Positions 27,501 through 36,400 are shown, numbered from the stretch's first letter. The stretch: DNA of 49,447 bases from an uncultured Crocinitomix sp. (GCA_937136425.1 CAKZON010000030.1:1-49447), one strand, 5' to 3'. Translations and numbers: made by a program. The notes: a model not told the origin generated them from the letters alone.

Positions 27501-28276
27501 CGTGGCAGGACATTAAAACGTTGAGTGAGGTTTATGTTTATGAAGTAGATGGTAAGTTTGGATTGGTTGATCTTTTTAGAGGACTTAAAACACCACCTAT
27601 TTATGACGCTTTTGAAGCTTGTTTTTACCGAATGGAAATGGGATGGGATTGCTTTTTTATGGATGAAGGTTGGGTTGGTAAATATCATAGTAGAGGACAT
27701 AATAGTACCTATGTTATTCGATTTAAAAAAGGGAATAAATTAGGTTTGCTAAATACATTGACTTTGCAAGAACTCACTTCTAATTTATATGATGAAATTA
27801 AGTTTGATCTTGTTAAAGGAAATAAACTGTTCATTGTTCAGCTAGATCAAAAAATGACCTTTTTAATTAATGAGTTTTCAGAATTATATCCTGCTACGTT
27901 TGATTATGTAAGTATTTTGAACCCTAAGGGCGGAACTGAAAGAATAAACCCAATTGGTGGAAGTTTTAGTACTTATGAGCATTATTATCGCGTTCAAAAT
28001 AACCGTTTGGTTGGATTGTATGATGTAACAGGGTTAGAGCTATTACCTATGATTTATCAGGATATTACAAATGTGTTTTATAATGACTTGGAGAATAAAT
28101 ATCAGATAGTAGTAAAACAAAATGACAAATTCGGCATTATCAATGCCCAAGGAGAAATCTTAATTCCTTTTAAATACGATAAAATTCAGATTGAAGCAGC
28201 TTCTAATTATGAGCCGCCCATCTATCTATTAACGAAAAAGAACAAAGAATTAAAGGTGAAATACAACGAGTTGTAG
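24545..28276 (+). CDS. Large secreted WG-repeat protein (TTG start)
   Basis: 1243 residues. I accept the TTG at 24545 because it is the start that yields a clean signal peptide (IYLIISCFLSLYVTAQ). Almost the whole mature protein is WG beta repeats, about twenty by eye, each with the pattern (K)xGlxnxxGe-xxxPxYDxI. Examples are YGVINKLGEWVIEPDYD, WGLMDNQGEYRIQPVYE and FGIINAQGEILIPFKYD. Such repeats form beta barrels or propeller-like arrays in envelope proteins; substrate or partner is not known. It ends 31 bases before the convergent glycosyltransferase gene. Confidence 0.9.
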   Translation: MRKIYLIISCFLSLYVTAQEVAEDFSWLAEKKNDPTFNKLKTFTSNSQMGLVGYNGEVVLKPIYDVIIDVFGGNDSLSNNLFSVHLNNKQGLYRAGKGMLLPVEYDYICASSILNVLAYSKLIISKNYELGIFDLDKGIIVPVAYKDVAHHNGYLFFKTNQNELKLFTIDGEPAFADYKIEELNVAFAGLSYQNYSNEEVLLLVTKNGKRQVLNLNGELIYPDDFALNQAFFKNESVYWKEDDVWWEYNATDSIEEHLVKNINLVKNATFTSGFSIAQNKGEYGVINKLGEWVIEPDYDLVIFINPNHYDAREMGWMVRKKELYGYYNKDGVQVLPCKFDRIDIGYAGTCFLNKKNDKMGLYSAEGEVVIAPQYEELIQTPLGYFIAKQNRSWNLISSEGVVQPKSNYANQRGLFGYYSNKHKYFSRNFDTYIRPNKGVAVVNKNGIEIVPQFYDTLIYQQHYFRLSRGADFHNYFLVKKDNKFGLVSNSEEIIPPIYDYLNEFEFYLDSLIPFSRNGQLGYLCTNDLTERLVGKYDDCAGFKGHYAVVSKNGKKGIVDRNLKEQIPLHYDGIKLEYNFYSYSNPPNNAVIVANNKTISSEQEEEHSYGVYSLIRNKEIVPVQFESIKAIGTDERYYNAYSKSKDSTFIYDILLEKPILFSFKGTVDAYFYNDWNAFLINQISGASNYYNLNGEIVERSYLTKMDAIRLRDRSTSLKKDSLIVHQLMAKYDNAYELNGYDELSSDKSRVFLVSNNKKYGIIDEFNQVRVPMKYDVIGRFDHNELTQVSINDKIGFINKKGDEVIPVEFDEIMPLELKKGFPTQNYFLVKKEGSWGLMDNQGEYRIQPVYENIDADYDAVFHQRILIREYFNYKYGRKDERMYYACEGDFEAYNEITKAEEKEKAQGFYDEKEINCVKVKNNGLWGLMSFKGDTLIPFENEAITYLSANQFIIKKKDKYQLKDLSNDSLLPIWCDSIFPLKYMQARTWQDIKTLSEVYVYEVDGKFGLVDLFRGLKTPPIYDAFEACFYRMEMGWDCFFMDEGWVGKYHSRGHNSTYVIRFKKGNKLGLLNTLTLQELTSNLYDEIKFDLVKGNKLFIVQLDQKMTFLINEFSELYPATFDYVSILNPKGGTERINPIGGSFSTYEHYYRVQNNRLVGLYDVTGLELLPMIYQDITNVFYNDLENKYQIVVKQNDKFGIINAQGEILIPFKYDKIQIEAASNYEPPIYLLTKKNKELKVKYNEL

Positions 28277-28294
28277 TTTGTGTAAAAAAGTAGG

Positions 28295-28307
28295 CGGCAT
28301 TGAGCCG
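28295..28307. terminator. Possible hairpin between convergent genes
   Basis: CGGC-ATTGA-GCCG, flanked more loosely by TGTAA and TTACA, lies in the 31-base gap between converging genes. The stem is short, so this is tentative. Confidence 0.25.
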
Positions 28308-29765
28308 TTACATTTTAAATGTCTGTCTATTAAATAAAACAGCCAAGGAATACCCAACCGTTATTATTAAACCATATACCGCCATTATTACATTTAAGTC
28401 GCTCACAGCAATGTAAATAATGAACAAACCGTAACATAGAAAGAAAGCCTCAAAAGCTTTTAAGCTAAATTCCTTTTTAAAATCATAGCCCTTTTTAATT
28501 TTGTCCTTTAAGCCATCTTTTTCTCCAAATTTAGGAGTCCGCACAAAAGCAGATTTTTTCTTTCGGTAGCCTTGTATTACGCCAATTATCATATAAAGCG
28601 AAATTCCGCTTGTCATGGCAAAAAAAGTAAAGAGCGAAGGAATGAAGAAAAGGATTTTTTTCAACTTGTCTTTTTGTCCAATAAGGTTTCCCGTAAAAAA
28701 TATAAGTATTAACAAGCTAGTTGTAATTAAACCAATGGCAGACATCTCATGAGCGTATTGGAACGTAATGAGTTGGTTTTTGGTAAAATAGTAAATAATT
28801 GGGCTCAATAAAATTAACGGAATTATTAATAAATAAACCGAACTATTGAGCAAATGAAAAGCACCCAACACCTTTGCCTTAAATGGTATTTTGGCCTCCC
28901 ATAACATGTTCCAATTTTTGCGGACACATTCTGCTGCTCCTTTTGACCATCTGTGCTGTTGCGTACGATAAGCTTCAAAAGTTGCAGGCAATTCTGCCGG
29001 AGATCCAACATCAAATAAATAAGCAAATTTCCAACCTCTAATTTGTGCTCTATAACTGAGGTCTAAATCCTCCGTTAAAGTATCTGCATGCCATCCTCCT
29101 GCATCTGAAATACATTCTTTACGCCAAATACCAGCAGTACCGTTGAAGTTAATAAAGCAAGAGGCAGATGAACGTCCTAATTGCTCAATGCTAAAGTGTG
29201 TGTTAAGCATAATGGCTTGTGCACGTGTCAATAATGTGTAATTTTCGTTTACATGCAGCCATTTGGTTTGTACAACTCCTACATTTTCATTTGCAAATAA
29301 TGGGACAACTTTTTCTAAAAAACTTGGCTCAATAATAAAGTCAGCATCAAAAATGGCTACAAAATCTCCTTTAGCAGAATTTAATCCGTAATCTAATGCA
29401 CCAGCTTTAAAACCAGAACGGTCTGGTCTTCTGATATGGTTAAATATCGCGCCGCGTTTATTTTTTGCAATAAATGCTTGAATTAATTCCGTTGTTTCAT
29501 CTGTAGAATCATCCAAAACCTGAATTTCTAGCAACTCATCTGGATAGGATAGGGCTGCAGCCGAACTTAGTAAGCGTTCAATAACATATTTTTCATTGTA
29601 AACAGGTAGTTGAATGGTAACGCTGTAGTTCTTGTTTTTGGTAGGTTCAATTTCTTCTTTCTTTTTACGAAACAAGGCTATTACCATTAAGTAAAGTTCG
29701 TGAATGACAAACACCAAAAGGGCAAGGTTCAATATGAACCAAAATATGAATAAAGCCTCTTTCAT
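28308..29765 (-). CDS. Membrane glycosyltransferase family 2 (cellulose synthase-like)
   Basis: 485 residues. An N-terminal membrane helix (5-30) and four to five C-terminal helices (about 310-475) flank a cytoplasmic GT-A domain. Its processive-type motifs are complete: DDSTD, DAD (metal and nucleotide-sugar binding), TEDLD (catalytic base) and QQHRW (acceptor/product channel). Close relatives are beta-glucosyl or mannosyl polymerases and glycolipid transferases. Its start overlaps the stop of the RND transporter by four bases (ATGA), so product synthesis and export are probably coupled. The sugar and acceptor cannot be told from sequence. Confidence 0.92.
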   Translation of the reverse strand: MKEALFIFWFILNLALLVFVIHELYLMVIALFRKKKEEIEPTKNKNYSVTIQLPVYNEKYVIERLLSSAAALSYPDELLEIQVLDDSTDETTELIQAFIAKNKRGAIFNHIRRPDRSGFKAGALDYGLNSAKGDFVAIFDADFIIEPSFLEKVVPLFANENVGVVQTKWLHVNENYTLLTRAQAIMLNTHFSIEQLGRSSASCFINFNGTAGIWRKECISDAGGWHADTLTEDLDLSYRAQIRGWKFAYLFDVGSPAELPATFEAYRTQQHRWSKGAAECVRKNWNMLWEAKIPFKAKVLGAFHLLNSSVYLLIIPLILLSPIIYYFTKNQLITFQYAHEMSAIGLITTSLLILIFFTGNLIGQKDKLKKILFFIPSLFTFFAMTSGISLYMIIGVIQGYRKKKSAFVRTPKFGEKDGLKDKIKKGYDFKKEFSLKAFEAFFLCYGLFIIYIAVSDLNVIMAVYGLIITVGYSLAVLFNRQTFKM

Positions 29766-31924
29766 TTTTTAGATGACTGAATAAATGCGGGTAAAATAAA
29801 AAGGTCGAGTAGAAGTGCCGTTAAAATACCAATTAAAAATATCCATGCAAAAGGACTTAGCCAAGTTAGGTTTGAAAATCCAAATGTAATAAAACCTGCT
29901 GTTAATACAGCACTTGTAACTAATACCGGATAGAATCCTATTTCTTGTTTTTTGTCTTGTAGCATAATATAAATCGAATCATCCACACAAAGCCCTGCTA
30001 AAATCGTGAGCAAAAATAACGATTGAGGATTAATTTCAAGCCCAAACCATGGCATTAATAAAACAACCAACATTAAAGGAATTAGATTGACGAGTAATAA
30101 AACCAGTCCTTTCAAGAAGGAGCGCATTAAAAAACCAATTAATAAAACAGATAATAAAACACCAATGGACCAACCTGTTATAAGATTGCGGGTAAAGGTG
30201 TAGGTGCCTTTATCCGAGAGGTAGGCAGGTCCAGTTAAGCTAAAACGAATGCTTTCATCAGAAATGGTTTGAAACATGCTATCAAGTGCTTCGTAATGCT
30301 TTAATGAATAATGTAAACCTGGATGCTGATACCCAATAATGATATTACCTAAATCGCCGTCTTTGGCTACAACTTGGTTGCCTCCCCATTGTTCATAACG
30401 TTCTTCTAAATCTGCTTTTGTTTGCGCAGAAATTCGATTTGGAATTTTATATGCATCAGGATTCCCATTGATAGTAAAGCGGTGGTTTCGCTTAACAATT
30501 GTAGCAGGACTTATTACATAAAGTGGAGCAAATAACTCTTCTAGTTTATATTCTACTTGCTCTATTTTTTGCAAGCTATTAACTGTCCATAAACTGTCTT
30601 TATTCTCGTATTTTATTGATATTTCTAAGGTGTTAGAACCATAAAAATGATTTGAAATTATTTCCTGACTCTTGCGTAAGCTAGAATCGTTTGACAACAA
30701 GCCAGTGTTTGATGTGTCTATTTTGAAATTATTGAATAAAAAGTAGAGTAGCACCGCTAATACTGCAGATAACTGAACTAATAATAGGCGTTTTGAAGGA
30801 CGAAATCGGTTTACTAATGATTGGCAAAAACGCTGAATTTTTTCGATTCGCTTATGATCAATATATTTTTCACGCGGACTCATTAAATGGATCGCAATAA
30901 ATCGTGAGCTTAAATAAGCTATGATTACTGCAACAATCGCAACTAAAGAAAGGTCTGTCAAATCACTGTTTCTAGATAGGATGAGGAATACAATGAATCC
31001 AAAAATATTGGAAAGTGAGGTTAAGAAAATGGGCTTTGCTAAACTTTTCTTTAAGATAGATTTTAGATCATTCGCCTTAATGCTATTTCTTGCTAATTCT
31101 GCCTGATGATAAAGGATATGCATTAAATCTGTAAACGAAAAAATAATGATCAAACAAGGAAGTGCAATCATTTGCACATTAAAGGAAATGTTTAAAGCAA
31201 ACATAAAAATTACCGTAAACGAAACATTGAAAAAAATAATCGTTCCAATAAGCATTAGACCTTTTAATGATTTGGTTAAAAAGTAAAAGGAAAGTAAAAT
31301 CAAACCTATGCATATTCCTCCTAAAATTAGAGTTTCTTGCGCCAATTCAGATCTAATTTGATCTTGCGCCAAGTTTTTTTGTAAGAGTTGTATTTCACAA
31401 TTAGTAATGGTTTCATTGAGTGCTTTTAGTTCTTTGATTGATGTCTCATTTAGGCCGTTTTCACACTCAACATAAAGCAAAGCATATAATCCATTGTCAG
31501 AAACATACTTTTCAAATACGTCCGAATATCCATCATCTTTACTTGCCCATTGATTAAAAGAGGTTTCATTGTCAAGTGGCACATGCGGTGTGAATTCTAT
31601 TTTAAATGCACCGTTTTTGGGGATGTCAAGGTTGGTGATGCTTGAAACATTTTCCACTTCATTGAATTCAGCAACAATTTCCGCAATTGAATCCATTAAC
31701 AAATAGTCAGCATAGGTTTGCCAACTGTTACTGTGTTCCAAAATTATGATTGGATTTTCTTTTTGATCCGGATAATTAGCCGCTAATGTTTCATATTCTT
31801 GCACGGCTGCATCATCTGCAAGGCGCAATCCAGATAAATCTGTCTCAAAATGAAGCCTTGGAACCAGAAAGGCGCCAATTGCTATGATTAAAATGATAAA
31901 AGCGAGCGTCCATTTCCTATTCAT
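29762..31924 (-). CDS. RND superfamily (MMPL/HAE3-like) exporter
   Basis: 720 residues with the duplicated RND layout of this subfamily. One helix (about 5-22) is followed by a large extracytoplasmic loop (about 23-195) and five helices to about 350; then a helix near 380 leads to a second loop (to about 555) and five closing helices. Motifs such as DLMHILYH and GLCVDDSIYIML sit in the proton-relay helices. Relatives export lipids, glycolipids or pigments. It overlaps the SGNH hydrolase gene upstream by eight bases and the glycosyltransferase gene downstream by four. Likely it moves the glycosyltransferase product; cargo not known. Confidence 0.9.
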   Translation of the reverse strand: MNRKWTLAFIILIIAIGAFLVPRLHFETDLSGLRLADDAAVQEYETLAANYPDQKENPIIILEHSNSWQTYADYLLMDSIAEIVAEFNEVENVSSITNLDIPKNGAFKIEFTPHVPLDNETSFNQWASKDDGYSDVFEKYVSDNGLYALLYVECENGLNETSIKELKALNETITNCEIQLLQKNLAQDQIRSELAQETLILGGICIGLILLSFYFLTKSLKGLMLIGTIIFFNVSFTVIFMFALNISFNVQMIALPCLIIIFSFTDLMHILYHQAELARNSIKANDLKSILKKSLAKPIFLTSLSNIFGFIVFLILSRNSDLTDLSLVAIVAVIIAYLSSRFIAIHLMSPREKYIDHKRIEKIQRFCQSLVNRFRPSKRLLLVQLSAVLAVLLYFLFNNFKIDTSNTGLLSNDSSLRKSQEIISNHFYGSNTLEISIKYENKDSLWTVNSLQKIEQVEYKLEELFAPLYVISPATIVKRNHRFTINGNPDAYKIPNRISAQTKADLEERYEQWGGNQVVAKDGDLGNIIIGYQHPGLHYSLKHYEALDSMFQTISDESIRFSLTGPAYLSDKGTYTFTRNLITGWSIGVLLSVLLIGFLMRSFLKGLVLLLVNLIPLMLVVLLMPWFGLEINPQSLFLLTILAGLCVDDSIYIMLQDKKQEIGFYPVLVTSAVLTAGFITFGFSNLTWLSPFAWIFLIGILTALLLDLFILPAFIQSSKK

Positions 31925-32936
31925 CTCGCAAAAGTTTTTCTAGAAAAGGATCAACTTTAGCTGCAATCGTTAAATGTCCTGTTGCATTTGGGTGGCTGTC
32001 ATGCGGCGCAAATGTTTGGGTGTCATCTTCAAAATCAAATTTAACATCCAACCACGGCAAGGTCGGTAGGTTTGCATGCAGGTTTTCTGTATCTGCCGTT
32101 TGGTCCAAGCAAACTAAGCCAAATTTTATGTTTGCTTGCTTGCACATGGCTTGCATTTTTTCAAATAAACAAGTTGTTAATGCTACTTCATTCAGTTTTG
32201 CATCTATGTATTGTTCGCGCATGGTTTGAAACCAATTAATGGATGCTAGATATTCACGCCCGAACCAATTTTCATGCATATTGCTCCATTCAGCAAATTG
32301 GGGCTCACAATCGCATGAATTAATATAGGGGAATCTAGCATTTGCCATTACAGTATCAACCGATTCAGAAGAATGTGCGTAGCCTAATTTTAAATTCTTA
32401 CGGTAAGTTTGAGACAGGCTATTTCGCATAAAATGAAAGGAGGAAAAGTTGAGTAGTACCGCATCTGTTTTTCCTTCTGCAATGATTTTTTCCAATTGTA
32501 AAAGAGATTGCACAGTACCGTATCCTATTACGCCTTGGTTTTCTATTTGCCATTCCGGATGACTTTTTTGAATATTAGACGCAAAAGTCTCGTTGTCATT
32601 TACACCATAGCCATAGGTGAAAGAGCAACCTAAAAAAGTCACTTTTGTTTTGCTTGAATCAGACGTTGCTCTTGGTGTTAAGCGCATATTCTCTGCCGTG
32701 TGTGTGGCGTCAAAATGAACAGCGTTATTTAATACAATAGTGTAGTTGCCAGCTTTTAAAGCAATTCCTAAAGAGTCGTCAGCTAAATAAGCATATGAAG
32801 GTTGCATGTCAACTTGATAGTCTAACGTTTGGTAACGCCTATAGCCAAGAATTAACAATGCCAATTCAAAACAAACAAATGTTAGAATTGGGTAGTAAAG
32901 TCCCCATTTAAATATTTTTTTGATTTTAGTTTTCAA
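31917..32936 (-). CDS. Membrane-anchored SGNH/GDSL-type hydrolase
   Basis: 339 residues. A single N-terminal membrane helix (about 12-32) puts the catalytic domain in the periplasm. The nucleophile Ser is in GCSFTYGYGV (a GDS-like block), an Asn/Gly block follows (NQGVIGYGT), and Asp/His are in DSHPNATGH near the C-terminus, so the hydrolase triad looks complete. Family members remove or transfer acyl groups on lipids and glycans. It is the first gene of a three-gene unit with the RND exporter and glycosyltransferase and is divergent from a carbamoyltransferase unit. SGNH proteins are often encoded with such carbamoyltransferases. Confidence 0.88.
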   Translation of the reverse strand: MKTKIKKIFKWGLYYPILTFVCFELALLILGYRRYQTLDYQVDMQPSYAYLADDSLGIALKAGNYTIVLNNAVHFDATHTAENMRLTPRATSDSSKTKVTFLGCSFTYGYGVNDNETFASNIQKSHPEWQIENQGVIGYGTVQSLLQLEKIIAEGKTDAVLLNFSSFHFMRNSLSQTYRKNLKLGYAHSSESVDTVMANARFPYINSCDCEPQFAEWSNMHENWFGREYLASINWFQTMREQYIDAKLNEVALTTCLFEKMQAMCKQANIKFGLVCLDQTADTENLHANLPTLPWLDVKFDFEDDTQTFAPHDSHPNATGHLTIAAKVDPFLEKLLRDE

Positions 32937-32960
32937 AAAGCAAGCGGCATGTTAGAACCC

Positions 32961-32968
32961 CAAATTTA
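32961..32968 (-). promoter_or_regulatory. Bacteroidota -7 box for the SGNH/RND/GT2 unit
   Basis: On the minus strand these bases read TAAATTTG, an exact TAnnTTTG match, 24 bases before the start codon of the SGNH gene. The expected -33 TTTG is not clear. Confidence 0.4.
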
Positions 32969-33037
32969 TGCATTTGTTCGTATATTTCGCACTTTCTTTT
33001 TTGCAGTGCGCAATTAGTTTGGCGCATGTTGTTAATA

Positions 33038-34861
33038 ATGAAAGTAATTCTGGGCATATCGGCTTATTATCATGATTCAGCAGCGGTTTTAATCGTTAAT
33101 GGTGAAATTGTGGCTGCCGTTCAAGAGGAGCGCTTAAATCGCATTAAAAACACTTCAGAATTTCCTGTAAAAGCAATTCAATTTTGTTTAAACGAATATG
33201 GCATTGAATTAGACGGTGTGGATGCTGTTGTCTTTTATGATAAGCCCTTTTTGAAGTTTGAAAGATTACTGGAGAATTTTTATGCAAATGTTCCAAAGGG
33301 GTTGAGTGCCTTTTTAAAGTTTTTACCTGAGTGGAGTCAAAAAAAGATTTTCTTAAAAAAGGAGATTAGGCGAGAACTGTCCGATTTGTATCCAAATGCG
33401 AAACAAAAAATAGAACTGCTTTTTTCTTCGCATCATTTGTCGCATGCGGCAAGTGCTTTTTATCCTTCACCTTATAATGAGGCGGCAATTCTTACTATAG
33501 ATGCTGTGGGTGAGTGGGCTACTGCTTCAATTGGATTTGGAAATGGAGCAAAAGTTGAATTACTTAAAGAAATGCATTTTCCAGATTCGGTTGGTTTGTT
33601 GTATAGTTCGTTTACTTATTTTCTTGGCTTTAAAGTAAATAGTGGAGAATATAAACTAATGGGGCTATCACCTTATGGAATAGGAAGTTCAGATGAAACT
33701 AAAAAGTTCGTTGAAAAGATAAAGTCAAATTTGGTCGAAGTTTTTGAGGATGGCTCAATCCAATTAAATCAAACCTATTTTAAATACCGGCATGCCTTAA
33801 GAATGATCAACGAATCAAGGTGGAAAGAGCTATTTGGGATTGAGAGAAGGAAAGAAGGAGAAGCGCTTAATCAGCAACATGCAAATTTAGCTCTGGCGAT
33901 TCAACAAGTTACAGAAGAGGTTATTTTAAAAATGGCGAAAACCGCCAAAGAATTGACTGGCAGCAGTAATTTATGTTTGGCGGGTGGAGTTGCGTTAAAC
34001 TGTGTGGCAAATGGCAAGTTAAAAGAAAGCGGATTATTTGCAAATGTGTGGGTGCAACCTGCCGCGGGGGATGCAGGAGGAGCGTTAGGGGCGGCATTGG
34101 CTGCGTTTTATGCGTATAATCCTTCTGTTAATTTTAAATGTGAAAAGAAACAAGATTTGATGCAAGGCGCATTATTGGGGCCTGAAATTTTAAATGTGGA
34201 GATTGAGCAGTACTGCAATGAGAATGGAATAAAACCACGTGTTTTTGAAAATAATGATGAGCTGTGTCAATATATCGCTGAGCAGTTGTTTACTAATAAA
34301 ATTGTTGGTTGGATTAATGGTAAATCAGAGTTTGGGCCAAGAGCATTGGGTGCGCGTAGTATTTTAGCTTCTCCTTTAGCCTTGGATATGCAGTCTAAAT
34401 TGAATTTAGCAGTAAAATTTAGAGAAGACTTTAGGCCTTTTGCACCAATCATGCTAAAGGAAGAGGCAGCGAAGTATTTTGATGTTGAACATCCCGCATA
34501 TTATATGCAATTTGTTCATAAAATTAAACCAGAATTTAGATTTGAATTACCAGAGAATTATGATGAATTGCCATTTAATGAGCGTTTAAAAATTCCAAGA
34601 TCAAAATTTCAAGCAATTACACATGTTGATTTTTCTTCTAGAATTCAAGTTGTTGTTAGTGAGGAGATAATGATGTTTAACCTGTTGAAAAGGTTTAGGT
34701 CGATTTCTGGTGCAGGAATCTTAGTAAATACCAGTTTTAATAGAAATGGAGAACCAATTGTTTGTAATTTGAAAGAAGCTTTTGATTGTTATGAAAATAC
34801 GGATATATCAATATTGGTGATTAATAATTATATCTTCGAAAAAAAAGAAATCAATGCTTGA
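33038..34861 (+). CDS. NodU/CmcH-family carbamoyltransferase
   Basis: 607 residues from ATG 33038; an ATG at 33026 would add four residues (MLLI), but family members start at MKVILGISAYYHDSAA. The N-terminal half carries the carbamoyladenylate-forming domain with the HHLSHAASAF metal motif and LTIDAVGEW. The C-terminal half has a nucleotide-binding signature (GKSEFGPRALGARSIL). The enzyme moves carbamoyl from carbamoyl phosphate, with ATP, to a hydroxyl on a sugar or other small molecule. It overlaps the DUF5989 gene by eight bases, and an SxtJ-like gene follows, the common order for this family. It probably decorates the product of the neighbouring glycosyltransferase. Confidence 0.95.
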   Translation: MKVILGISAYYHDSAAVLIVNGEIVAAVQEERLNRIKNTSEFPVKAIQFCLNEYGIELDGVDAVVFYDKPFLKFERLLENFYANVPKGLSAFLKFLPEWSQKKIFLKKEIRRELSDLYPNAKQKIELLFSSHHLSHAASAFYPSPYNEAAILTIDAVGEWATASIGFGNGAKVELLKEMHFPDSVGLLYSSFTYFLGFKVNSGEYKLMGLSPYGIGSSDETKKFVEKIKSNLVEVFEDGSIQLNQTYFKYRHALRMINESRWKELFGIERRKEGEALNQQHANLALAIQQVTEEVILKMAKTAKELTGSSNLCLAGGVALNCVANGKLKESGLFANVWVQPAAGDAGGALGAALAAFYAYNPSVNFKCEKKQDLMQGALLGPEILNVEIEQYCNENGIKPRVFENNDELCQYIAEQLFTNKIVGWINGKSEFGPRALGARSILASPLALDMQSKLNLAVKFREDFRPFAPIMLKEEAAKYFDVEHPAYYMQFVHKIKPEFRFELPENYDELPFNERLKIPRSKFQAITHVDFSSRIQVVVSEEIMMFNLLKRFRSISGAGILVNTSFNRNGEPIVCNLKEAFDCYENTDISILVINNYIFEKKEINA

Positions 34862-35006
34862 GGTATTTAAAGATCTAATCGCCTATTTCAAAGAGCGAAA
34901 AAAAATGTGGTTATTGCCCATTGTTTTAATATTGATTTTTATTGGTTTGATCATGATATTCGGCCTCGTAACTGGTTTAACGCCATTTATCTATCCGCTA
35001 ATTTAG
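34854..35006 (+). CDS. DUF5989 small membrane protein
   Basis: 50 residues starting inside the carbamoyltransferase stop region (ATGCTTGA overlap). It opens with an amphipathic segment (VFKDLIAYFKERKKMW), continues with one membrane helix (LLPIVLILIFIGLIMIF) and closes with TPFIYPLI, the hallmark end of DUF5989. This family sits directly after NodU-type carbamoyltransferases in many bacteria and probably anchors or recruits that enzyme. Its stop overlaps the next gene's GTG by one base. Confidence 0.88.
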   Translation: MLEVFKDLIAYFKERKKMWLLPIVLILIFIGLIMIFGLVTGLTPFIYPLI

Positions 35007-35356
35007 TGAAACAGGGTAAAGAACAATATCGCGATTTATTGCTAACATTATTGTTGTTAGGGGTTGTCTATTGGTTTAAACGCTGGGATATCTTGCTGAT
35101 TATTGCACCGGTATTTATTTTGTTAGGGCTTACAATTTCTCAATTTCGTTATTTAAATCATCAGTTTTGGAAGTTGTTAACAAAAGTTTTGCAGTTGATT
35201 TTTCAACCTATTATTGGAGCACTTCTCTTTTTTCTCGTTTTAACACCAATTGGGTTGTTATCTCAGGTTTTTAAAAAGAAAAAACCTATAAATGGATCTA
35301 CCTTTGTGTCGGTAGAGCGTAAGTTTGATGCCGATTTTTTTAAAAAACAATGGTAA
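35006..35356 (+). CDS. SxtJ-family membrane protein
   Basis: 116 residues using GTG at 35006, which overlaps the DUF5989 stop (TAGTG). The frame is open further upstream, but that part lies inside DUF5989 and makes no sense as protein. It has two or three hydrophobic helices, and the region FQPIIGALLFFLVLTPIGLL matches the conserved C-terminal part of SxtJ proteins. SxtJ follows carbamoyltransferase and DUF5989 in saxitoxin and many unrelated glycan clusters; its biochemical role is not settled. It is the last gene of this unit. Confidence 0.8.
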   Translation: MKQGKEQYRDLLLTLLLLGVVYWFKRWDILLIIAPVFILLGLTISQFRYLNHQFWKLLTKVLQLIFQPIIGALLFFLVLTPIGLLSQVFKKKKPINGSTFVSVERKFDADFFKKQW

Positions 35357-35567
35357 GGCACGAACGAGTTTAAAATGAGGTATTTACTTCTTTTGTTTGT
35401 GAGAATTGAAAGTTACCTTCCTAAAACTTTATAGAATCTTCTTTGTAAGGAAAGTATTTGTTGAAAGACAGAATATTTAAAGCGAATTGTAATTCGGATG
35501 GACGCTTAGTTATTGTATTCTGAGGTTTCCGTTTATTACAAGATATACACCGGATCAAAGATTAAAC

Positions 35568-36326
35568 ATGAAAACAACATTAAAAGAGCTACATCTAGCC
35601 GCACAATATTTATCAGCTGCAGGAATCTGTTATGTTAATCATCAAGAGGATGATAGTCATACCAATTTAGGGTGGGATTCAGAAAAGAAAAAATTACTCA
35701 CGCATGCATTTGGCTCTAAGAAGCATCAATTGGCTATATCATTAGAGCTTAGACAGCTTGAATGGCTCGAAAATGGAAGTCTAAAAAACGCTATTTCTTT
35801 GGTGGAATCAACACATTTAGAAATTTTAAATTGGATAAATGACCAAGTGTTAAAGCAAGGATTGCCTGAGTATTTATACGAATTCCATTACGAATTGCCG
35901 TATCCTCCAATTGAGGATAATCACAGATATACATTTGATTCTGTTGAAATTAGTGAGTTAGCCGGCAAGTGGGATATTGGTTTACATGCTTTTCAGCAAT
36001 TTTTAGGAGAGTTGAAATGGTCTTCACCTATCCGCATTTGGTCGCATCATTTTGATTTAGGTTTTTATGTTCAGATAGATCGTACAGGAAAGTTGTTTAT
36101 GGGAGCAGGTTTAGCAGTGCCAGATACTTTAGTTGACGATCTTTATTTTTATGTTTCCGGTTGGAAAAAGGGACAGGCTGTGGAGACTAAATCATTTGGA
36201 GTATTAGATATTGGAGAATGGCGATCTGATTGGGATGGAGCTACTTTAGCTGCAGCTAATATGAACGAAAATTTAGTAAACCTATTCTTGAAGTTGACTA
36301 AAGATGAGTTGCTAAAAAATAATTAG
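35568..36326 (+). CDS. Conserved-looking protein of unknown function
   Basis: 252 residues, cytoplasmic, no signal peptide or membrane helix. I do not recognise the family. Notable features are WSSPIRIWSHHFDLGFYV (paired His and an Asp, a possible metal site), the acidic patch NHQEDDSH near the start and WRSDWDGATLA near the end. It stands alone, 211 bases after the SxtJ gene and 74 bases before the small Cys protein. A 14-bp palindrome (CGAATT-GT-AATTCG, 35483-35496) lies in its upstream region. Confidence 0.7.
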   Translation: MKTTLKELHLAAQYLSAAGICYVNHQEDDSHTNLGWDSEKKKLLTHAFGSKKHQLAISLELRQLEWLENGSLKNAISLVESTHLEILNWINDQVLKQGLPEYLYEFHYELPYPPIEDNHRYTFDSVEISELAGKWDIGLHAFQQFLGELKWSSPIRIWSHHFDLGFYVQIDRTGKLFMGAGLAVPDTLVDDLYFYVSGWKKGQAVETKSFGVLDIGEWRSDWDGATLAAANMNENLVNLFLKLTKDELLKNN

Positions 36327-36400
36327 GAAAATTGGTCTTATTTAAGTTCGAATATTGTAAGCTATTAAAGTATAAACCGACTATTTAAAAAACGAAAATT

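Noticed and set aside
34907..35005. Longer start for the SxtJ-like protein
   Set aside because: It overlaps the DUF5989 gene in another frame and gives an unlikely polar N-terminus; GTG 35006 fits the family.
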